The position numbers and the translations under genes are program-made. This document shows, in pieces, positions 50,692 to 62,103 of a stretch of DNA of 64,000 nt. Below the pieces are notes generated by a model. The model did no database searches, was not told where the DNA came from, and was given only the letters and a program-made list of their open reading frames with translations. The DNA comes from Fictibacillus marinisediminis. GTDB taxonomy: Bacteria > Bacillota > Bacilli > Bacillales > Fictibacillaceae. The stretch lies in assembly GCF_023149135.1 (NCBI RefSeq), contig NZ_JAIWJX010000002.1, positions 4,154,001 through 4,218,000 of the forward strand, read 5' to 3'. The number at the start of each line of letters is the position of its first letter. The first letter of the stretch is position 1.

Positions 50692-51002
50692 GCAAATTTT
50701 TTTAAAAAAGACGAAGGAATATGTCAATATTTGCCGAATTGTCTGTGTTAAGGAGGGACGGACGTTCCAATCCTTATCCAGCCCCCATATTATCCTAAAC
50801 CCATATCCCTTCGAGCAGCAAAAGCCTCAGCCACAAGCCTCTTAAAACAAAGTGCTTACAGCAAAGGTCAGCAGCAAGTCAGAGCGCATTCAGCAAAGCA
50901 TGGCCCTATATTCGTCCACTGTCCTGCGGTCGCCCCCCTCTCAAACCGTACGCGGAGAACTAATTAGGGCCGGTAATGCTGAGTAATTAATCTTAAAATC
51001 AT
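50692..51002. other. gene-free stretch between ywjG and pyrG; possible group II intron remnant
   Basis: No credible gene. Read on the minus strand, the part at about 50925-50975 (CTCCGCGTACGGTTTGAGAG followed by a G-run) resembles the sequence that follows the reverse transcriptase frame in bacterial group II introns. There is no reverse transcriptase or clear domain V, so at best a fossil. AGGAGGGACGGACG near 50752 is not followed by a usable frame. Confidence 0.3.
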
Positions 51003-51032
51003 AAAAAACCCGGCTGAAATCAGCCGGGTTTT
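51003..51032. terminator. bidirectional terminator next to pyrG
   Basis: CCCGGCTGA/TCAGCCGGG (51009-51017 and 51020-51028) with an A-run on the left and a U-run on the right. Confidence 0.9.
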
Positions 51033-51042
51033 CTGTTTGGTA

Positions 51043-51082
51043 TGTCCAGTTTCAGCGCAAAGTGCGCTTACGCTTTTTCTTA
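51043..51082. repeat. stop-codon-abutting repeat, minimal copy d
   Basis: GTCCAGTTTCAGCGC and GCGCTTACGCTTTTTCTTA are shortened versions of the ends of copies a and b. It adjoins the pyrG stop codon (51083-51085). Confidence 0.6.
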
Positions 51083-52687
<1,605 letters not shown>

Positions 52688-52777
52688 TTATTCCCCCTCT
52701 GGATTTCACAATTAAGTATACCCCTCTGCTTCTGTTTCAAGTAGATAGGCCAATATGGTATAAGAAGCTTAAAAACA

Positions 52778-52827
52778 AAAAAAAAACAAAAGTGACTCCT
52801 CCCCAATAAAGGGGGCACTTTTGTTTT
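52778..52827 (-). terminator. pyrG leader attenuator
   Basis: CAAAAGTGCCCCC/GGGGAGGAGTCACTTTTG stem (52787-52827) followed by a run of ten U on the minus strand. The ascending arm contains the pyrimidine tract GCCCCCTTT, which could pair with a 5' poly-G. Confidence 0.85.
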
Positions 52828-52870
52828 TATCCGCAAAAAATTATTTATATATACGTTTAGCCCAAAAATG

Positions 52871-52899
52871 ATTTTATCGGCTTTCCAATCGAATGTCAA
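52871..52899 (-). promoter_or_regulatory. sigma-A promoter of pyrG with GGGC start
   Basis: -35 TTGACA (52894-52899), 17-base spacer, -10 TAAAAT (52871-52876). Seven bases further the transcript would begin GGGCT (from 52863), the conserved start of Bacillus pyrG transcripts. Confidence 0.88.
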
Positions 52900-52935
52900 G
52901 GACTATATGGAAATTTGCAAAAGTAAGAAAATGAT

Positions 52936-52977
52936 AAAAAACAACCCGGCGGGCGCTGTTATCAGGCTCCACCGGGC
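52936..52977 (-). terminator. rpoE terminator
   Basis: GCCCGG/CCGGGTT outer stem (52944-52977) with an internal GC-rich arm, followed by GTTTTTT on the minus strand. Confidence 0.85.
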
Positions 52978-52994
52978 AGTATATCTCATTTGTG

Positions 52995-53570
52995 TTACTT
53001 GTCTTCTTTATCTTCGTTTTCTACCTCGTATAATTCCTCTTCAGCGGCCTCGTCTTCTTCGTCTTCGATATCTTCATCCAGCTCTTCTTCGCTGTCCTCA
53101 AATTCGTCGAAGTCCTCGTCCAATTCCTCTTCGTCCTCTTCGTCATCGTCGTCGTCACTGCTGCTCGCTTTCGCAAACTCATCTTCAACTTCGAGAGCAT
53201 CGAAGTCTTCATCATCAAAGTCTTCTTCGAACTCGTCGAAATCTTCATCTTCAGCGACAACCTTTTTGCGTTTCGTTGGCTTGTTCGTGTTCCCAAGCTC
53301 TTCTTCGCTGCTCTCAATCGGATACCAAGCTTTAAGACCCCACTTGTTGTCACCGAGAGAAACAAAACGGCCGTCGATGTTCATGTCTGTATAAAAATGT
53401 GATAGACGGCGTTCTACTGCAGCATCAGATAATCCCTTCATATTTTTAATACGCTGAACTAGCTCATAAAAAGGAACTGTTTGTTTTTCTTCTTTTAATA
53501 TTTCAAAAGCGATCTCAACCATGGCCATTTCCACGATCTCTTCTTTTGAATAAGATTTGACTAAACTCAA
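52995..53570 (-). CDS. rpoE: RNA polymerase delta subunit
   Basis: This accessory subunit of Firmicute RNA polymerase displaces nucleic acids and speeds recycling. The N-terminal folded domain is at about residues 1-90 (KEEIVEMAMVEIAFEILKEE to VSLGDNKWGLKAWYP). The rest is a disordered, highly acidic tail of Asp and Glu, as in B. subtilis, with a short basic KRKK patch just before it. The start is TTG at 53570, supported by AAGGAAG seven bases upstream; the 33-codon extension lacks an SD. Confidence 0.95.
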   Translation of the reverse strand: MSLVKSYSKEEIVEMAMVEIAFEILKEEKQTVPFYELVQRIKNMKGLSDAAVERRLSHFYTDMNIDGRFVSLGDNKWGLKAWYPIESSEEELGNTNKPTKRKKVVAEDEDFDEFEEDFDDEDFDALEVEDEFAKASSSDDDDDEEDEEELDEDFDEFEDSEEELDEDIEDEEDEAAEEELYEVENEDKEDK

Positions 53571-53718
53571 GTTGGCACTTCCTTTCAAATCAATAAATCT
53601 ATTTATGTCATAGATGCACAAGTTTTGTTCTAGAAGAATTATACTCTTCATTATAAACAAATCTTCCAAGGATATGCTAGATGAATGAACATCTTTTTTT
53701 TAAAATCACATCACTGCA

Positions 53719-53911
53719 AGGGTGCCTGACACCATCTGTTTACCCTAAAGGTGCCTGGCACCCCCTAAAAGGACTAATTGCTGCGTAGCATGAAACTTTG
53801 GCACTCTAGCCAAATCCGGCTGGATCGCCATGTTTTTATTCAACGAAGCAATTAGTTTTGTTTATTTGGGTGTCAGGCACCTTTGGGTTAACTTCGGGTG
53901 CCAGGCACCCT
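53719..53911. repeat. REP-like double inverted element of about 190 bp
   Basis: Left: GGTGCCTGACACC (53721-53733) and GGTGCCTGGCACC (53750-53762), then ACTAATTGCT. Right: AGCAATTAGT, then GGTGTCAGGCACC (53869-53881) and GGTGCCAGGCACC (53897-53909). The two sides are reverse complements over about 60 bases. The centre at about 53785-53840 is not conserved with other copies here. Confidence 0.88.
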
Positions 53912-53954
53912 ATCGATGATGCCTTTAGTGCTGATTTTGCAACATGTAAGCGAA

Positions 53955-53990
53955 AAATAGAAAAAGAGGGTTAACCCTCTTTTTCTATTT
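53955..53990. terminator. icmF terminator, 36-bp perfect palindrome
   Basis: AAATAGAAAAAGAGGGTT and its exact reverse complement; U-rich on the minus strand side. It starts seven bases after the icmF stop. Confidence 0.93.
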
Positions 53991-53997
53991 TTTGTTT

Positions 53998-56900
53998 TTA
54001 CATATTCCTGCGGTATTTGCCGCCCACTTCATATAAAGCAGATGTGATTTGCCCAAGGCTTGCTACTCTGACGGTCTTCATCAGTTCTTCAAAAATGTTC
54101 CCGCCGTTCAAGGCTGTTTCCTGAAGTTTGCGCAGTGCTTGAACCGATTGTTCAACATGCCTGTTTTTGAAATCATTGAGGCTGGCGATCTGCTGTTCCT
54201 TCTCTTCCTTCGTTGCCCGTGCCAGCTGCATGTTAAATTCTTCATCTTTTGGAGGGTTGGGATTCAGGTACGTATTGACACCGATGATCGGCAGCTCTCC
54301 ATTATGCTTTTTCATCTCATAATACATGGACTCTTCCTGTATCTTTCCTCGCTGATACTGTGTTTCCATCGAGCCTAAGACACCGCCCCTTGCATTCAGC
54401 CTTTCAAATTCCTGAAGGACTGCTTCTTCTACAAGGTCAGTCAGCTCCTCAATAATAAAGGATCCTTGAAGTGAATTTTCATTGCGGGCGAGACCCATTT
54501 CCTTCGTAATAATAAGCTGGATGGCCATCGCTCGGCGAACAGATTCCTCTGTCGGTGTCGTGATTGCTTCATCATAGGAATTGGTATGCAAAGAATTACA
54601 GTTATCATAAAGTGCCATCAACGCTTGCAGGGTAGTACGGATGTCGTTAAAATCGATCTCCTGCGCATGAAGCGATCTTCCAGACGTTTGAACATGATAC
54701 TTCAGCTTCTGGCTTCGCTCATTTGCACCATATTTATTTTTCATTACTGTTGCCCAGATTCTTCGTGCGACCCGGCCGATCACCGCGTATTCCGGATCTA
54801 AACCGTTACTGAAGAAGAACGATAGATTTGGTGCGAAATCGTCAATGTTCATACCTCGGCTTAAGTAATATTCCACATAGGTGAACCCATTCGCCAACGT
54901 AAACGCCAGCTGTGTGATCGGATTAGCGCCGGCTTCTGCAATGTGATAGCCGGAGATCGAAACAGAGTAATAGTTACGCACATTGTGGTCGATAAAATAT
55001 TGCTGGATGTCGCCCATCATGCGAAGAGCGAATTCAGTCGAGAAGATACATGTATTCTGCCCTTGATCTTCCTTCAATATGTCTGCCTGAACCGTTCCTC
55101 GTACACTAGCCAGTGTCTTGGCGGCAATCTCCTTGTACTCGCCTTCATTCGGACGGCGGCCATTTTCCTGCTCAAATCGTTGAAGCTGCTGATCAATCGC
55201 TGTGTTCATGAACATGGCGAGAATGATTGGGGCTGGACCGTTAATCGTCATTGAAACAGAGGTGCTTGGCGCAATCAGGTCGAAGCCGTCATAAAGCTTT
55301 TTCATATCTTCCAGCGTACAGATGCTGACACCGCTTTCCCCGACTTTTCCATAAATGTCCGGACGATAATCAGGATCCTCGCCGTACAGGGTAACGGAGT
55401 CAAAGGCTGTGCTTAAGCGCTTGGCATCATCGTCTTTTGAAAGATAGTGGAAGCGGCGGTTCGTACGTTCAGGCGTTCCTTCTCCGGCAAACTGGCGCTT
55501 CGGATCTTCACCCTTTCGCTTAAACGGGAAAACTCCCGCCGTATAAGGGAAGGCGCCCGGCACATTTTCCTTCATCACCCATTTTAAGATCTCTCCCCAG
55601 TCTTCAAACTTCGGAAGTGACACTTTGGGAATGTTTAAACCTGAAAGACTTTTGGTTGTAAGCTCTGTGACAATCTCTTTGTCTCTGATTTTTGTCACAA
55701 ACTCCATGCCGCTGTACTGCTCTTTCATCTTCGGCCAGTTGTCGAGTGTTTTCTTGGAGTACGGAAGAAGCTTCTCCTCTACTAGATCTCTTGCTTTTTC
55801 CAAGGTGGAAACAACTTCACCATTGGCGTTGATCTCTTGGATGGTTTCGATCGAACCTTTAAGCTGATAGCTTTTTCTTGCGTACTTCACTTGCTCATTC
55901 ATGGTCTTGTAGTAATCTCTCATTGTATAGACAAGGTCATTCAAATACTGGCCTCGCTCACCCGGGATGATCACATTCTTTTTTGCAACGGTTTCTTCAG
56001 CCAGAGGCTTGAGCTGCCAGCCTAATGAACATTTATCATTCAAGGTATGGATCAATGCGCGGAACAGGGTATTCGTTCCTTCGTCATTGAACTGGCTCGC
56101 AATGGTTCCATATACGGGCATATCATCCAATTCTTTTTCAAACCATTGGCGTGAGCGCTGATATTGCTTCCTTACGTCCCTTAGAGCATCTTCTGAACCT
56201 TTACGCTCGTATTTATTGATCGCGATAAGATCGGCATAGTCGATCATGTCAATCTTCTCCAGCTGTGAAGGTGCGCCAAACTCACTCGTCATGACATACA
56301 TGGAGACATCAGAAATATCTACAATTCCAGCATCTCCCTGGCCGATCCCGCTCGTCTCGACGATAACCAGATCATATCCTGCTGCCTTTACAACTGAAAG
56401 AGCATCACGAATAGCCGCAGAAAGCTCTGACCGTGAACCGCGTGTTGCGAGACTGCGCATGTATACGCGAGGATTGTAAATGGAATTCATACGGATGCGG
56501 TCGCCAAGCAAGGCTCCGCCTGTTTTTTGCTTTGTAGGGTCGATGGAAAGGATGGCTACCGTCTTATCTTCAAATTCATTCACGTAACGGCGCACAAGCT
56601 CATCGGTTAAGGAGCTTTTCCCTGCTCCGCCCGTTCCCGTAATACCCAGTACAGGCACGTTTTGCTGCGAGCTTTTCACCTGTTGAAGCACCTGCTCAGC
56701 AGTGGCTGCCGTTTCCTTTGGAGCGAACTCCCCGTTCTCGGCTACAGTGATCAGGCGGGCGACCGCACGGCTTTCCTTTTCAGGAAGCTTCTCAAGTTCG
56801 TCTGTCAGTTCTGTAACGGTCTGAAAATCGCACTCCTGCAGCATAAAATTGATCATACCCTGCAGTCCGTTGATCCTGCCGTCTTCAGGAGAGAAGAGGC

Positions 56901-57258
56901 GGGTTACGCCGTAGCTGTGCAGTTCTTTTATTTCCGGCGGAATAATAACGCCTCCGCCTCCGCCAAATACTTTAATATGGCTCGCTCCACGTTCCTTTAA
57001 CAAGTCGATCATGTACTTGAAGTATTCCACATGGCCGCCTTGATAGGAAGATATAGCGATCCCTTGAGCATCTTCCTGGATGGCTGCACTCACAACTTCG
57101 TCTACTGAACGGTTATGCCCAAGATGGATGACCTCAGCGCCGCTTGACTGCAAAATACGCCTCATAATGTTAATAGACGCATCATGTCCGTCAAACAGAC
57201 TGGAAGCGGTTACAAAACGGATATGGTTCTTCGGCTGATACATTTCCCGATTACTCAT
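53998..57258 (-). CDS. icmF: fused isobutyryl-CoA mutase
   Basis: This is the B12-dependent mutase that interconverts isobutyryl-CoA and butyryl-CoA (some forms also act on pivalyl/isovaleryl-CoA), fused to its own GTPase chaperone. Order in 1086 residues: cobalamin domain at about 15-150 (DGHDASI and [11 protein letters not shown]), MeaI-type GTPase at about 195-480 (P-loop [13 protein letters not shown]), a linker, then the mutase TIM barrel ([20 protein letters not shown] onward). ATG 57258 has GAGGAG eight bases upstream. It is the last gene of the acyl-CoA operon. Confidence 0.95.
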   Translation of the reverse strand: MSNREMYQPKNHIRFVTASSLFDGHDASINIMRRILQSSGAEVIHLGHNRSVDEVVSAAIQEDAQGIAISSYQGGHVEYFKYMIDLLKERGASHIKVFGGGGGVIIPPEIKELHSYGVTRLFSPEDGRINGLQGMINFMLQECDFQTVTELTDELEKLPEKESRAVARLITVAENGEFAPKETAATAEQVLQQVKSSQQNVPVLGITGTGGAGKSSLTDELVRRYVNEFEDKTVAILSIDPTKQKTGGALLGDRIRMNSIYNPRVYMRSLATRGSRSELSAAIRDALSVVKAAGYDLVIVETSGIGQGDAGIVDISDVSMYVMTSEFGAPSQLEKIDMIDYADLIAINKYERKGSEDALRDVRKQYQRSRQWFEKELDDMPVYGTIASQFNDEGTNTLFRALIHTLNDKCSLGWQLKPLAEETVAKKNVIIPGERGQYLNDLVYTMRDYYKTMNEQVKYARKSYQLKGSIETIQEINANGEVVSTLEKARDLVEEKLLPYSKKTLDNWPKMKEQYSGMEFVTKIRDKEIVTELTTKSLSGLNIPKVSLPKFEDWGEILKWVMKENVPGAFPYTAGVFPFKRKGEDPKRQFAGEGTPERTNRRFHYLSKDDDAKRLSTAFDSVTLYGEDPDYRPDIYGKVGESGVSICTLEDMKKLYDGFDLIAPSTSVSMTINGPAPIILAMFMNTAIDQQLQRFEQENGRRPNEGEYKEIAAKTLASVRGTVQADILKEDQGQNTCIFSTEFALRMMGDIQQYFIDHNVRNYYSVSISGYHIAEAGANPITQLAFTLANGFTYVEYYLSRGMNIDDFAPNLSFFFSNGLDPEYAVIGRVARRIWATVMKNKYGANERSQKLKYHVQTSGRSLHAQEIDFNDIRTTLQALMALYDNCNSLHTNSYDEAITTPTEESVRRAMAIQLIITKEMGLARNENSLQGSFIIEELTDLVEEAVLQEFERLNARGGVLGSMETQYQRGKIQEESMYYEMKKHNGELPIIGVNTYLNPNPPKDEEFNMQLARATKEEKEQQIASLNDFKNRHVEQSVQALRKLQETALNGGNIFEELMKTVRVASLGQITSALYEVGGKYRRNM

Positions 57259-57285
57259 TTTCCCTTCTCCTCTCAAACAACATAA

Positions 57286-57939
57286 TTACCTGGCTCCGCC
57301 TGTAAGGCTGCGGTTTAAAACTCCATATAAAAGCAGATTGGTCTGCATGTTCGTATACTCTTCTAATGTATATTCTTTTCTGAGGCTCCAGCGGCGGAAG
57401 GTCCACATTTGGCCGTGAACTAAAATGTTATGGGCCAGAAGCTTAACTTCTTCCTCATTCAGATCCAGTTCCCCCTGTTCCACCGTCCTTTTCAGGAGCT
57501 CCTCAAAAATGGCTGTCATCTCCAGCTCTTTTTTCAGCACATACGGCAAGGCTTCCCGTGACAGTGATTTGGCTTCCTGATACATGACAAGCACTTCATC
57601 CTGCATTTCATCGACTACATTAAAATAAACCGCAATCGCTTTTTTTACATGGTCAATGCTGCCCTCTGTCAGGGAGATCTGTTCATGAAGCTTTTCTTTT
57701 ACCCCTTCATAAATACTGTCACAGACCAGGTATAAGATGTCTTCCTTTGAACGGATATACTCGTACAGCGTTCCGATGCTGAACCCGGAGGCCTTTGCGA
57801 TTTCCCGGGTTGTTGTTCGGTGAAAGCCATTTTCCTTAAACAGGTTAACCGCTGCCTTTACCATTTCTCCGCGCCTTTTCTGGATAAGCTTTTCATCTTT
57901 TACAAGCGAGGGTACTTCCTTTCTTCCCAAAGCAATCAC
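57286..57939 (-). CDS. TetR family transcriptional regulator
   Basis: The 217-residue regulator has an N-terminal helix-turn-helix (AAVNLFKENGFHRTTTREIA, then GFSIGTLYEYIRSKEDIL). The C-terminal ligand domain is long and helical, of the kind that binds acyl-CoA in fatty-acid regulators. The start is GTG at 57939, overlapping the meaB stop by four bases (GTGA). Its position inside the acyl-CoA operon suggests autoregulation; a palindrome in the promoter region at 63330-63345 is a candidate operator. Confidence 0.88.
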   Translation of the reverse strand: MIALGRKEVPSLVKDEKLIQKRRGEMVKAAVNLFKENGFHRTTTREIAKASGFSIGTLYEYIRSKEDILYLVCDSIYEGVKEKLHEQISLTEGSIDHVKKAIAVYFNVVDEMQDEVLVMYQEAKSLSREALPYVLKKELEMTAIFEELLKRTVEQGELDLNEEEVKLLAHNILVHGQMWTFRRWSLRKEYTLEEYTNMQTNLLLYGVLNRSLTGGAR

Positions 57940-58889
57940 TCTTTTCTGTCCTGGTTTTTCTCCCAATCCTCGAGGATTTTCTCTGCAGCCGAATACGGAT
58001 CAAGCTGCCCTTTCTGCACATCGGGAAGCCATGAATACCCGTTGCTTTCCTCTCTCATAAGAAGGGTTCTCATCAGCTCGTAGTGCACGACTTCTATGAC
58101 TTCCTGTTTCAGGCTGCGGACCCGCCGCTCTTCTCCCTCACCACTTTCATCAAGGTATTGGCGGTGGGCACTCAGCTGATCCCATACCTCCTGGAGCCCT
58201 TTGTTCTGAACAGAGATCGTCTGAACGATCGGCGGACGGTATGGTGCATCATGTTTCACAAGATCAAGCATTGCTTCAATTTCAGACAAAAGCTTTGGCA
58301 CACCGGGAAGATCCGCTTTATTGACGATGAACAAGTCGGCAATCTCCATGATCCCTGCTTTGAAAACTTGAACCACATCACCGCTTCCCGGATTTAGTAC
58401 CACGGCAATGCTGTCGGCAATTTTCATAATATCAAGCTCCGACTGGCCAACCCCCACCGTTTCGATGAGGATCACGTCAAAACCATAGGCATCCATCAGC
58501 CGAACGGTTTCCTTTGTTGTCCTGGCAAGACCGCCAAGGCTTCCCCTTGTTCCCATGCTGCGGATGAAAACATCTGGATCTGTAAAGTGTTCACTCATTC
58601 TCACCCGGTCACCAAGAATAGCGCCGCCGCTAAACGGGCTGGTCGGATCAACCGCCACCACACCGATCGTCATGCCCCTGCTGCGCAAAAAGGTGATCAG
58701 CCGGTTGACGAGGGAACTCTTGCCTGCACCAGGGGAACCGGTAAGGCCCACATAATGAGCCTTTTTCTGAAGAGAATGAATGTCCTTTAACAGTTCAAGC
58801 TTTTCGGGGTGATCGTTCTCAACATAGGAAATGGCTCTCGCAAGCGCTCGTTCATCTTTGTTTTTTATGCGTTCGGCCAAAGGGTGCAT
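57936..58889 (-). CDS. meaB: MeaB/ArgK-type GTPase chaperone of a B12 mutase
   Basis: This is a G-protein that loads and protects adenosylcobalamin-dependent acyl-CoA mutases. The P-loop GSPGAGKSSL is at about residues 51-60, then VDPTSPFSGGAILGDRVRM (switch region, Mg site), ETVGVGQSE and NKADLPG (base recognition). It has 317 residues. It is surprising here because IcmF in the same operon already contains a fused GTPase. It may serve a methylmalonyl-CoA mutase encoded elsewhere, by inference. Confidence 0.93.
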   Translation of the reverse strand: MHPLAERIKNKDERALARAISYVENDHPEKLELLKDIHSLQKKAHYVGLTGSPGAGKSSLVNRLITFLRSRGMTIGVVAVDPTSPFSGGAILGDRVRMSEHFTDPDVFIRSMGTRGSLGGLARTTKETVRLMDAYGFDVILIETVGVGQSELDIMKIADSIAVVLNPGSGDVVQVFKAGIMEIADLFIVNKADLPGVPKLLSEIEAMLDLVKHDAPYRPPIVQTISVQNKGLQEVWDQLSAHRQYLDESGEGEERRVRSLKQEVIEVVHYELMRTLLMREESNGYSWLPDVQKGQLDPYSAAEKILEDWEKNQDRKE

Positions 58890-58899
58890 TTTGTCCTCC

Positions 58900-60042
58900 T
58901 TAATCTTTCAGAAGCATCTTGGAAATAACCAGTCGCTGTATTTCCTGTGTTCCTTCATAGATTTGAGTGATTTTCGCATCGCGCATATACCGTTCAACAG
59001 GATACTCTTTTGTATACCCGTATCCGCCGAATACTTGCACGGCATCCGTCGTTACTTCCATGGCGATGTCACCGGCAAACAGTTTGGACATCGCGGATTC
59101 TTTTCCATATGGGAGGCCTTCGCTTTCACGCCACGCTGCTTGATAGGTCAGCAGTCTTGCAGCCTCTACTTTTGTGGCCATATCGGCTAATTTAAACCCG
59201 ATTCCCTGATTTTGTCCGATGGATTTTCCGAACTGTTTTCTTTCTTTGGCATAGGTTACAGCAGCATCCAACGCACCTTGCGCGATTCCGACAGCCTGCG
59301 CCGCGATCCCGTTCCGTCCGCCATCGAGTGTCATCATGGCGATCTTAAAGCCATCTCCCTCTTTGCCGAGCATGTTCTCTGCAGGAACCCTGCAGTCTTC
59401 CATAATGAGCTCCAATGTCGGTGATGAACGGATCCCGAGTTTTTTCTCTTTCTTACCGAAGGAGAAGCCCGGTGTTCCTTTTTCAATGATGAATGCGGAA
59501 ATGCCGCGGTGTGCTGCAGATTGGTCTGTCATCGCAAACACCACATAAATTTCAGCTTCGCCAGCATTTGTGATAAAGATTTTAGAACCATTGATAATGT
59601 AATCATCGCCGTCTTTTCTGGCTGTTGTTTTCATATTGGAGGCGTCAGACCCTGAGCCTGGTTCTGTCAGGCCATAGGCTCCCATTTTTTGCCCTTCTGC
59701 CATCGGACGAAGGAACTTCTGTTTTTGCTCTTCTGAACCAAATTTAAAGATCGGCCAGCCGGCAAGTGAAGTATGCGCTGATAGTGTTACCCCTGTTGAA
59801 GCACAGACACGGGAAAGCTCTTCAACCGCAATGACATACCCAAGATAGTCCCCGCCGATTCCGCCGTATTCTTCCGGCCAAGGGATCCCTGCCAGGCCAA
59901 GCTCTGCCATCTTGTCGAAAAGGGTACGGTCAAACCGCTCTTCTTCATCCCTCTCTGCAGCTGTCGGCTCTACTTCCTTTTTTGCAAAATCACGCACCAT
60001 TTTGCGGATCATTTCGTGCTCTTCAGATAGTTGAAATTGCAT
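58900..60042 (-). CDS. acyl-CoA dehydrogenase (short/branched-chain type)
   Basis: This FAD enzyme makes trans-2-enoyl-CoA from acyl-CoA and passes electrons to ETF. It has 380 residues with the family signatures [20 protein letters not shown] and [18 protein letters not shown]. The catalytic base is the Glu in [16 protein letters not shown]. Chain-length preference cannot be read, but the operon with IcmF suggests butyryl- or isobutyryl-CoA. The SD GGGAGG is present. It is 18 bases after the preceding dehydrogenase gene. Confidence 0.93.
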   Translation of the reverse strand: MQFQLSEEHEMIRKMVRDFAKKEVEPTAAERDEEERFDRTLFDKMAELGLAGIPWPEEYGGIGGDYLGYVIAVEELSRVCASTGVTLSAHTSLAGWPIFKFGSEEQKQKFLRPMAEGQKMGAYGLTEPGSGSDASNMKTTARKDGDDYIINGSKIFITNAGEAEIYVVFAMTDQSAAHRGISAFIIEKGTPGFSFGKKEKKLGIRSSPTLELIMEDCRVPAENMLGKEGDGFKIAMMTLDGGRNGIAAQAVGIAQGALDAAVTYAKERKQFGKSIGQNQGIGFKLADMATKVEAARLLTYQAAWRESEGLPYGKESAMSKLFAGDIAMEVTTDAVQVFGGYGYTKEYPVERYMRDAKITQIYEGTQEIQRLVISKMLLKD

Positions 60043-60060
60043 GTTCTTTTGCCTCCCAGT

Positions 60061-61203
60061 TTAATCTTGTAATAAGTGCTTGCTCAGCACGATACGTTGA
60101 ATTTCACTCGTTCCTTCATAGATCTCACAAACTTTGGCATCCCTGAACAGACGCTCTACCGGGTACTCTTTCGTATAGCCGTATCCCCCGTGTACCTGAA
60201 TAGCGTCGATCGCCACCTTCATGGCCGTCTGTGAAGCGATCAGCTTTGCCATCGAAGCCTCTTTTTTGCACGGAATGCCCAGGGTACGAAGATTAGCAGC
60301 ACGGTAGGTCAGAAGTTTGGCCGCCTCTACTTTTGTGGCCATGTCTGCAAGCATGAACGCAAGTCCTTGCTGGGCACCGATCGGCTTTCCGAATTGCTTG
60401 CGGCCTTTAGCGTATTCCAGGGAATGCTGAAGACCTGCTTCGGCAATCCCGAGTGATTGTGCTGCAATGCCAATTCTGCCGGCTTCAAGGTTGCTTAATG
60501 CGATTTTGAAGCCTTCTCCTTCAGTCCCGAGCAGGTTTTCTTCTGGAATTTCCGCCTGGTCGAAGATAATCTCGCACGTATTTGAACCGTTCAGCCCCAT
60601 CTTCTTCTCTTTTTTTCCGATCGAAAAGCCTGGTGAGCCTTTCTCTACGATAAAAGCTGAAATTCCCTTTGGTCCCGCTTCAGGGTTTGTCGAAGCAAAA
60701 ACGATATACGTATCTGCCGCACCCGCATTGGTGATAAAGATTTTAGATCCGTTCAGAATGTACTTATCGCCCTTTTTTACGGCTTTTGTTTTGAGGGCTG
60801 CTGCATCAGAACCCGCGCCCGGTTCCGTTAAAGCGAAAGCACCTAAATATTCACCGCTTGCGAGCTTTGGAATAAACCGCTGCTTTTGCTCTTCATTTCC
60901 AAAATGATAAATCGGGTTGGTTCCAACGCTTGTATGAACAGAAAGAATGACACCAACCGTTGCACTCACCTTTGACAATTCATGAATGGCAATAATATAC
61001 GAGGTGTAGTCCATGCCTGCACCGCCGTATTCCTCGGGTATGGGTATCCCCATAAGGCCCAGTCCAGCCATCTTTTTTACAACTTCTGTTGGAAACTGAT
61101 CATTTTCATCCATCATATCCACGATGGGTGCAATTTCTTTCTGTGCAAAATCGCGCACCATTTTTTGCATCATGAGCTGTTCTTCTGTAAACGTGAGATT
61201 CAC
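60061..61203 (-). CDS. acyl-CoA dehydrogenase, second copy in the operon
   Basis: It is a paralogue of the following gene with the same 380-residue length. The signatures AFALTEPGAGSDAAALKTKA and the catalytic Glu in VCEIYEGTSEIQRIVLS are present. It probably handles a different acyl chain, for example straight short-chain against branched. The start is GTG with AGGGGG eight bases upstream. MmgC of B. subtilis is a reasonable relative, by inference. Confidence 0.92.
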   Translation of the reverse strand: MNLTFTEEQLMMQKMVRDFAQKEIAPIVDMMDENDQFPTEVVKKMAGLGLMGIPIPEEYGGAGMDYTSYIIAIHELSKVSATVGVILSVHTSVGTNPIYHFGNEEQKQRFIPKLASGEYLGAFALTEPGAGSDAAALKTKAVKKGDKYILNGSKIFITNAGAADTYIVFASTNPEAGPKGISAFIVEKGSPGFSIGKKEKKMGLNGSNTCEIIFDQAEIPEENLLGTEGEGFKIALSNLEAGRIGIAAQSLGIAEAGLQHSLEYAKGRKQFGKPIGAQQGLAFMLADMATKVEAAKLLTYRAANLRTLGIPCKKEASMAKLIASQTAMKVAIDAIQVHGGYGYTKEYPVERLFRDAKVCEIYEGTSEIQRIVLSKHLLQD

Positions 61204-61234
61204 GTTTCATTCCCCCTGTCCAAGCATTCCTGCA

Positions 61235-62086
61235 TCAGCTGTAGGTGTAGAACCCTTTACCTGATTTCTTTCCGAGCCAGCCAGCTTTCACATATTTGCG
61301 AAGAAGCGGGCAAGGTCGGTATTTGTCATCTCCAAAGCCTTCCTGGAGTGTTTCCATAATGTATAGACATGTATCGAGACCGATAAAGTCTGCCAAGGTC
61401 AGCGGTCCCATCGGATGATTCATTCCCAGTTTCATAATTTCATCGATAGCTTCCGGTTCAGCCACTCCTTCATAGAGTGCAAAAATAGCCTCATTGATCA
61501 TTGGCATCAGGATCCTGTTGGAAATAAAGCCAGGAAAATCATTAACCTCAACAGGCACCTTGCCTACCTGTTTCGTCACGGTCTCAATGACGTTATATAC
61601 CTCGTCACTTGTTTGCAGTCCGCGGATGATTTCAACGAGTTTCATCACCGGGACCGGATTCATAAAATGCATGCCGATCACACGTTCCGGCCTTTTCGTT
61701 ACAGCTGCAATCTCAGTAATAGGAAGGGATGAGGTGTTACTCGCCAAAATGGCATGTTCCGGCGCCATCTCATCAAGCATCTTAAACATCTGGGTTTTGA
61801 CATCCATATTTTCTACCACTGCTTCAATGACCAGGTCTGCATCTGCTGCGTTTTGAATGCTCGTTGAAGGATGGAGGCGTTCTAAAACAGCCTCTCTTTC
61901 TTCGGCTGCCATTCTTCCCTTTTCCACCTGGCGAGAGAGTTGCCGTGAAATAGAATCCAGGCCTCTTTGTACAAAATCTTCTTTAAGATCGTGGAGAAAA
62001 ACCTTGTAATTTGCCATTGCACATACTTGAGCGATTCCTGAGCCCATTTGTCCGGCTCCGATTACCATGATGGTCTTGACGTTCAT
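61235..62086 (-). CDS. 3-hydroxybutyryl-CoA dehydrogenase
   Basis: It oxidises (S)-3-hydroxyacyl-CoA to 3-oxoacyl-CoA with NAD(P). The Rossmann motif is VIGAGQMGSGIAQ at about residues 8-20. The catalytic His lies in GMHFMNPVPVMKLVE, and its Glu partner in the HFMNP..E region. It has 283 residues, as in MmgB/Hbd. It starts 17 bases after the thiolase stop. Confidence 0.94.
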   Translation of the reverse strand: MNVKTIMVIGAGQMGSGIAQVCAMANYKVFLHDLKEDFVQRGLDSISRQLSRQVEKGRMAAEEREAVLERLHPSTSIQNAADADLVIEAVVENMDVKTQMFKMLDEMAPEHAILASNTSSLPITEIAAVTKRPERVIGMHFMNPVPVMKLVEIIRGLQTSDEVYNVIETVTKQVGKVPVEVNDFPGFISNRILMPMINEAIFALYEGVAEPEAIDEIMKLGMNHPMGPLTLADFIGLDTCLYIMETLQEGFGDDKYRPCPLLRKYVKAGWLGKKSGKGFYTYS

Positions 62087-62103
62087 TCTGATTCCCCCTT
62101 TGT

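Noticed and set aside
50752..50775. AGGAGGGACG as a ribosome site for a small gene in the ywjG-pyrG gap
   Set aside because: No start codon with a usable frame follows on the plus strand.
52990..53394. Ser-rich frame opposite rpoE
   Set aside because: A shadow of the acidic Asp/Glu tail of RpoE read on the other strand.
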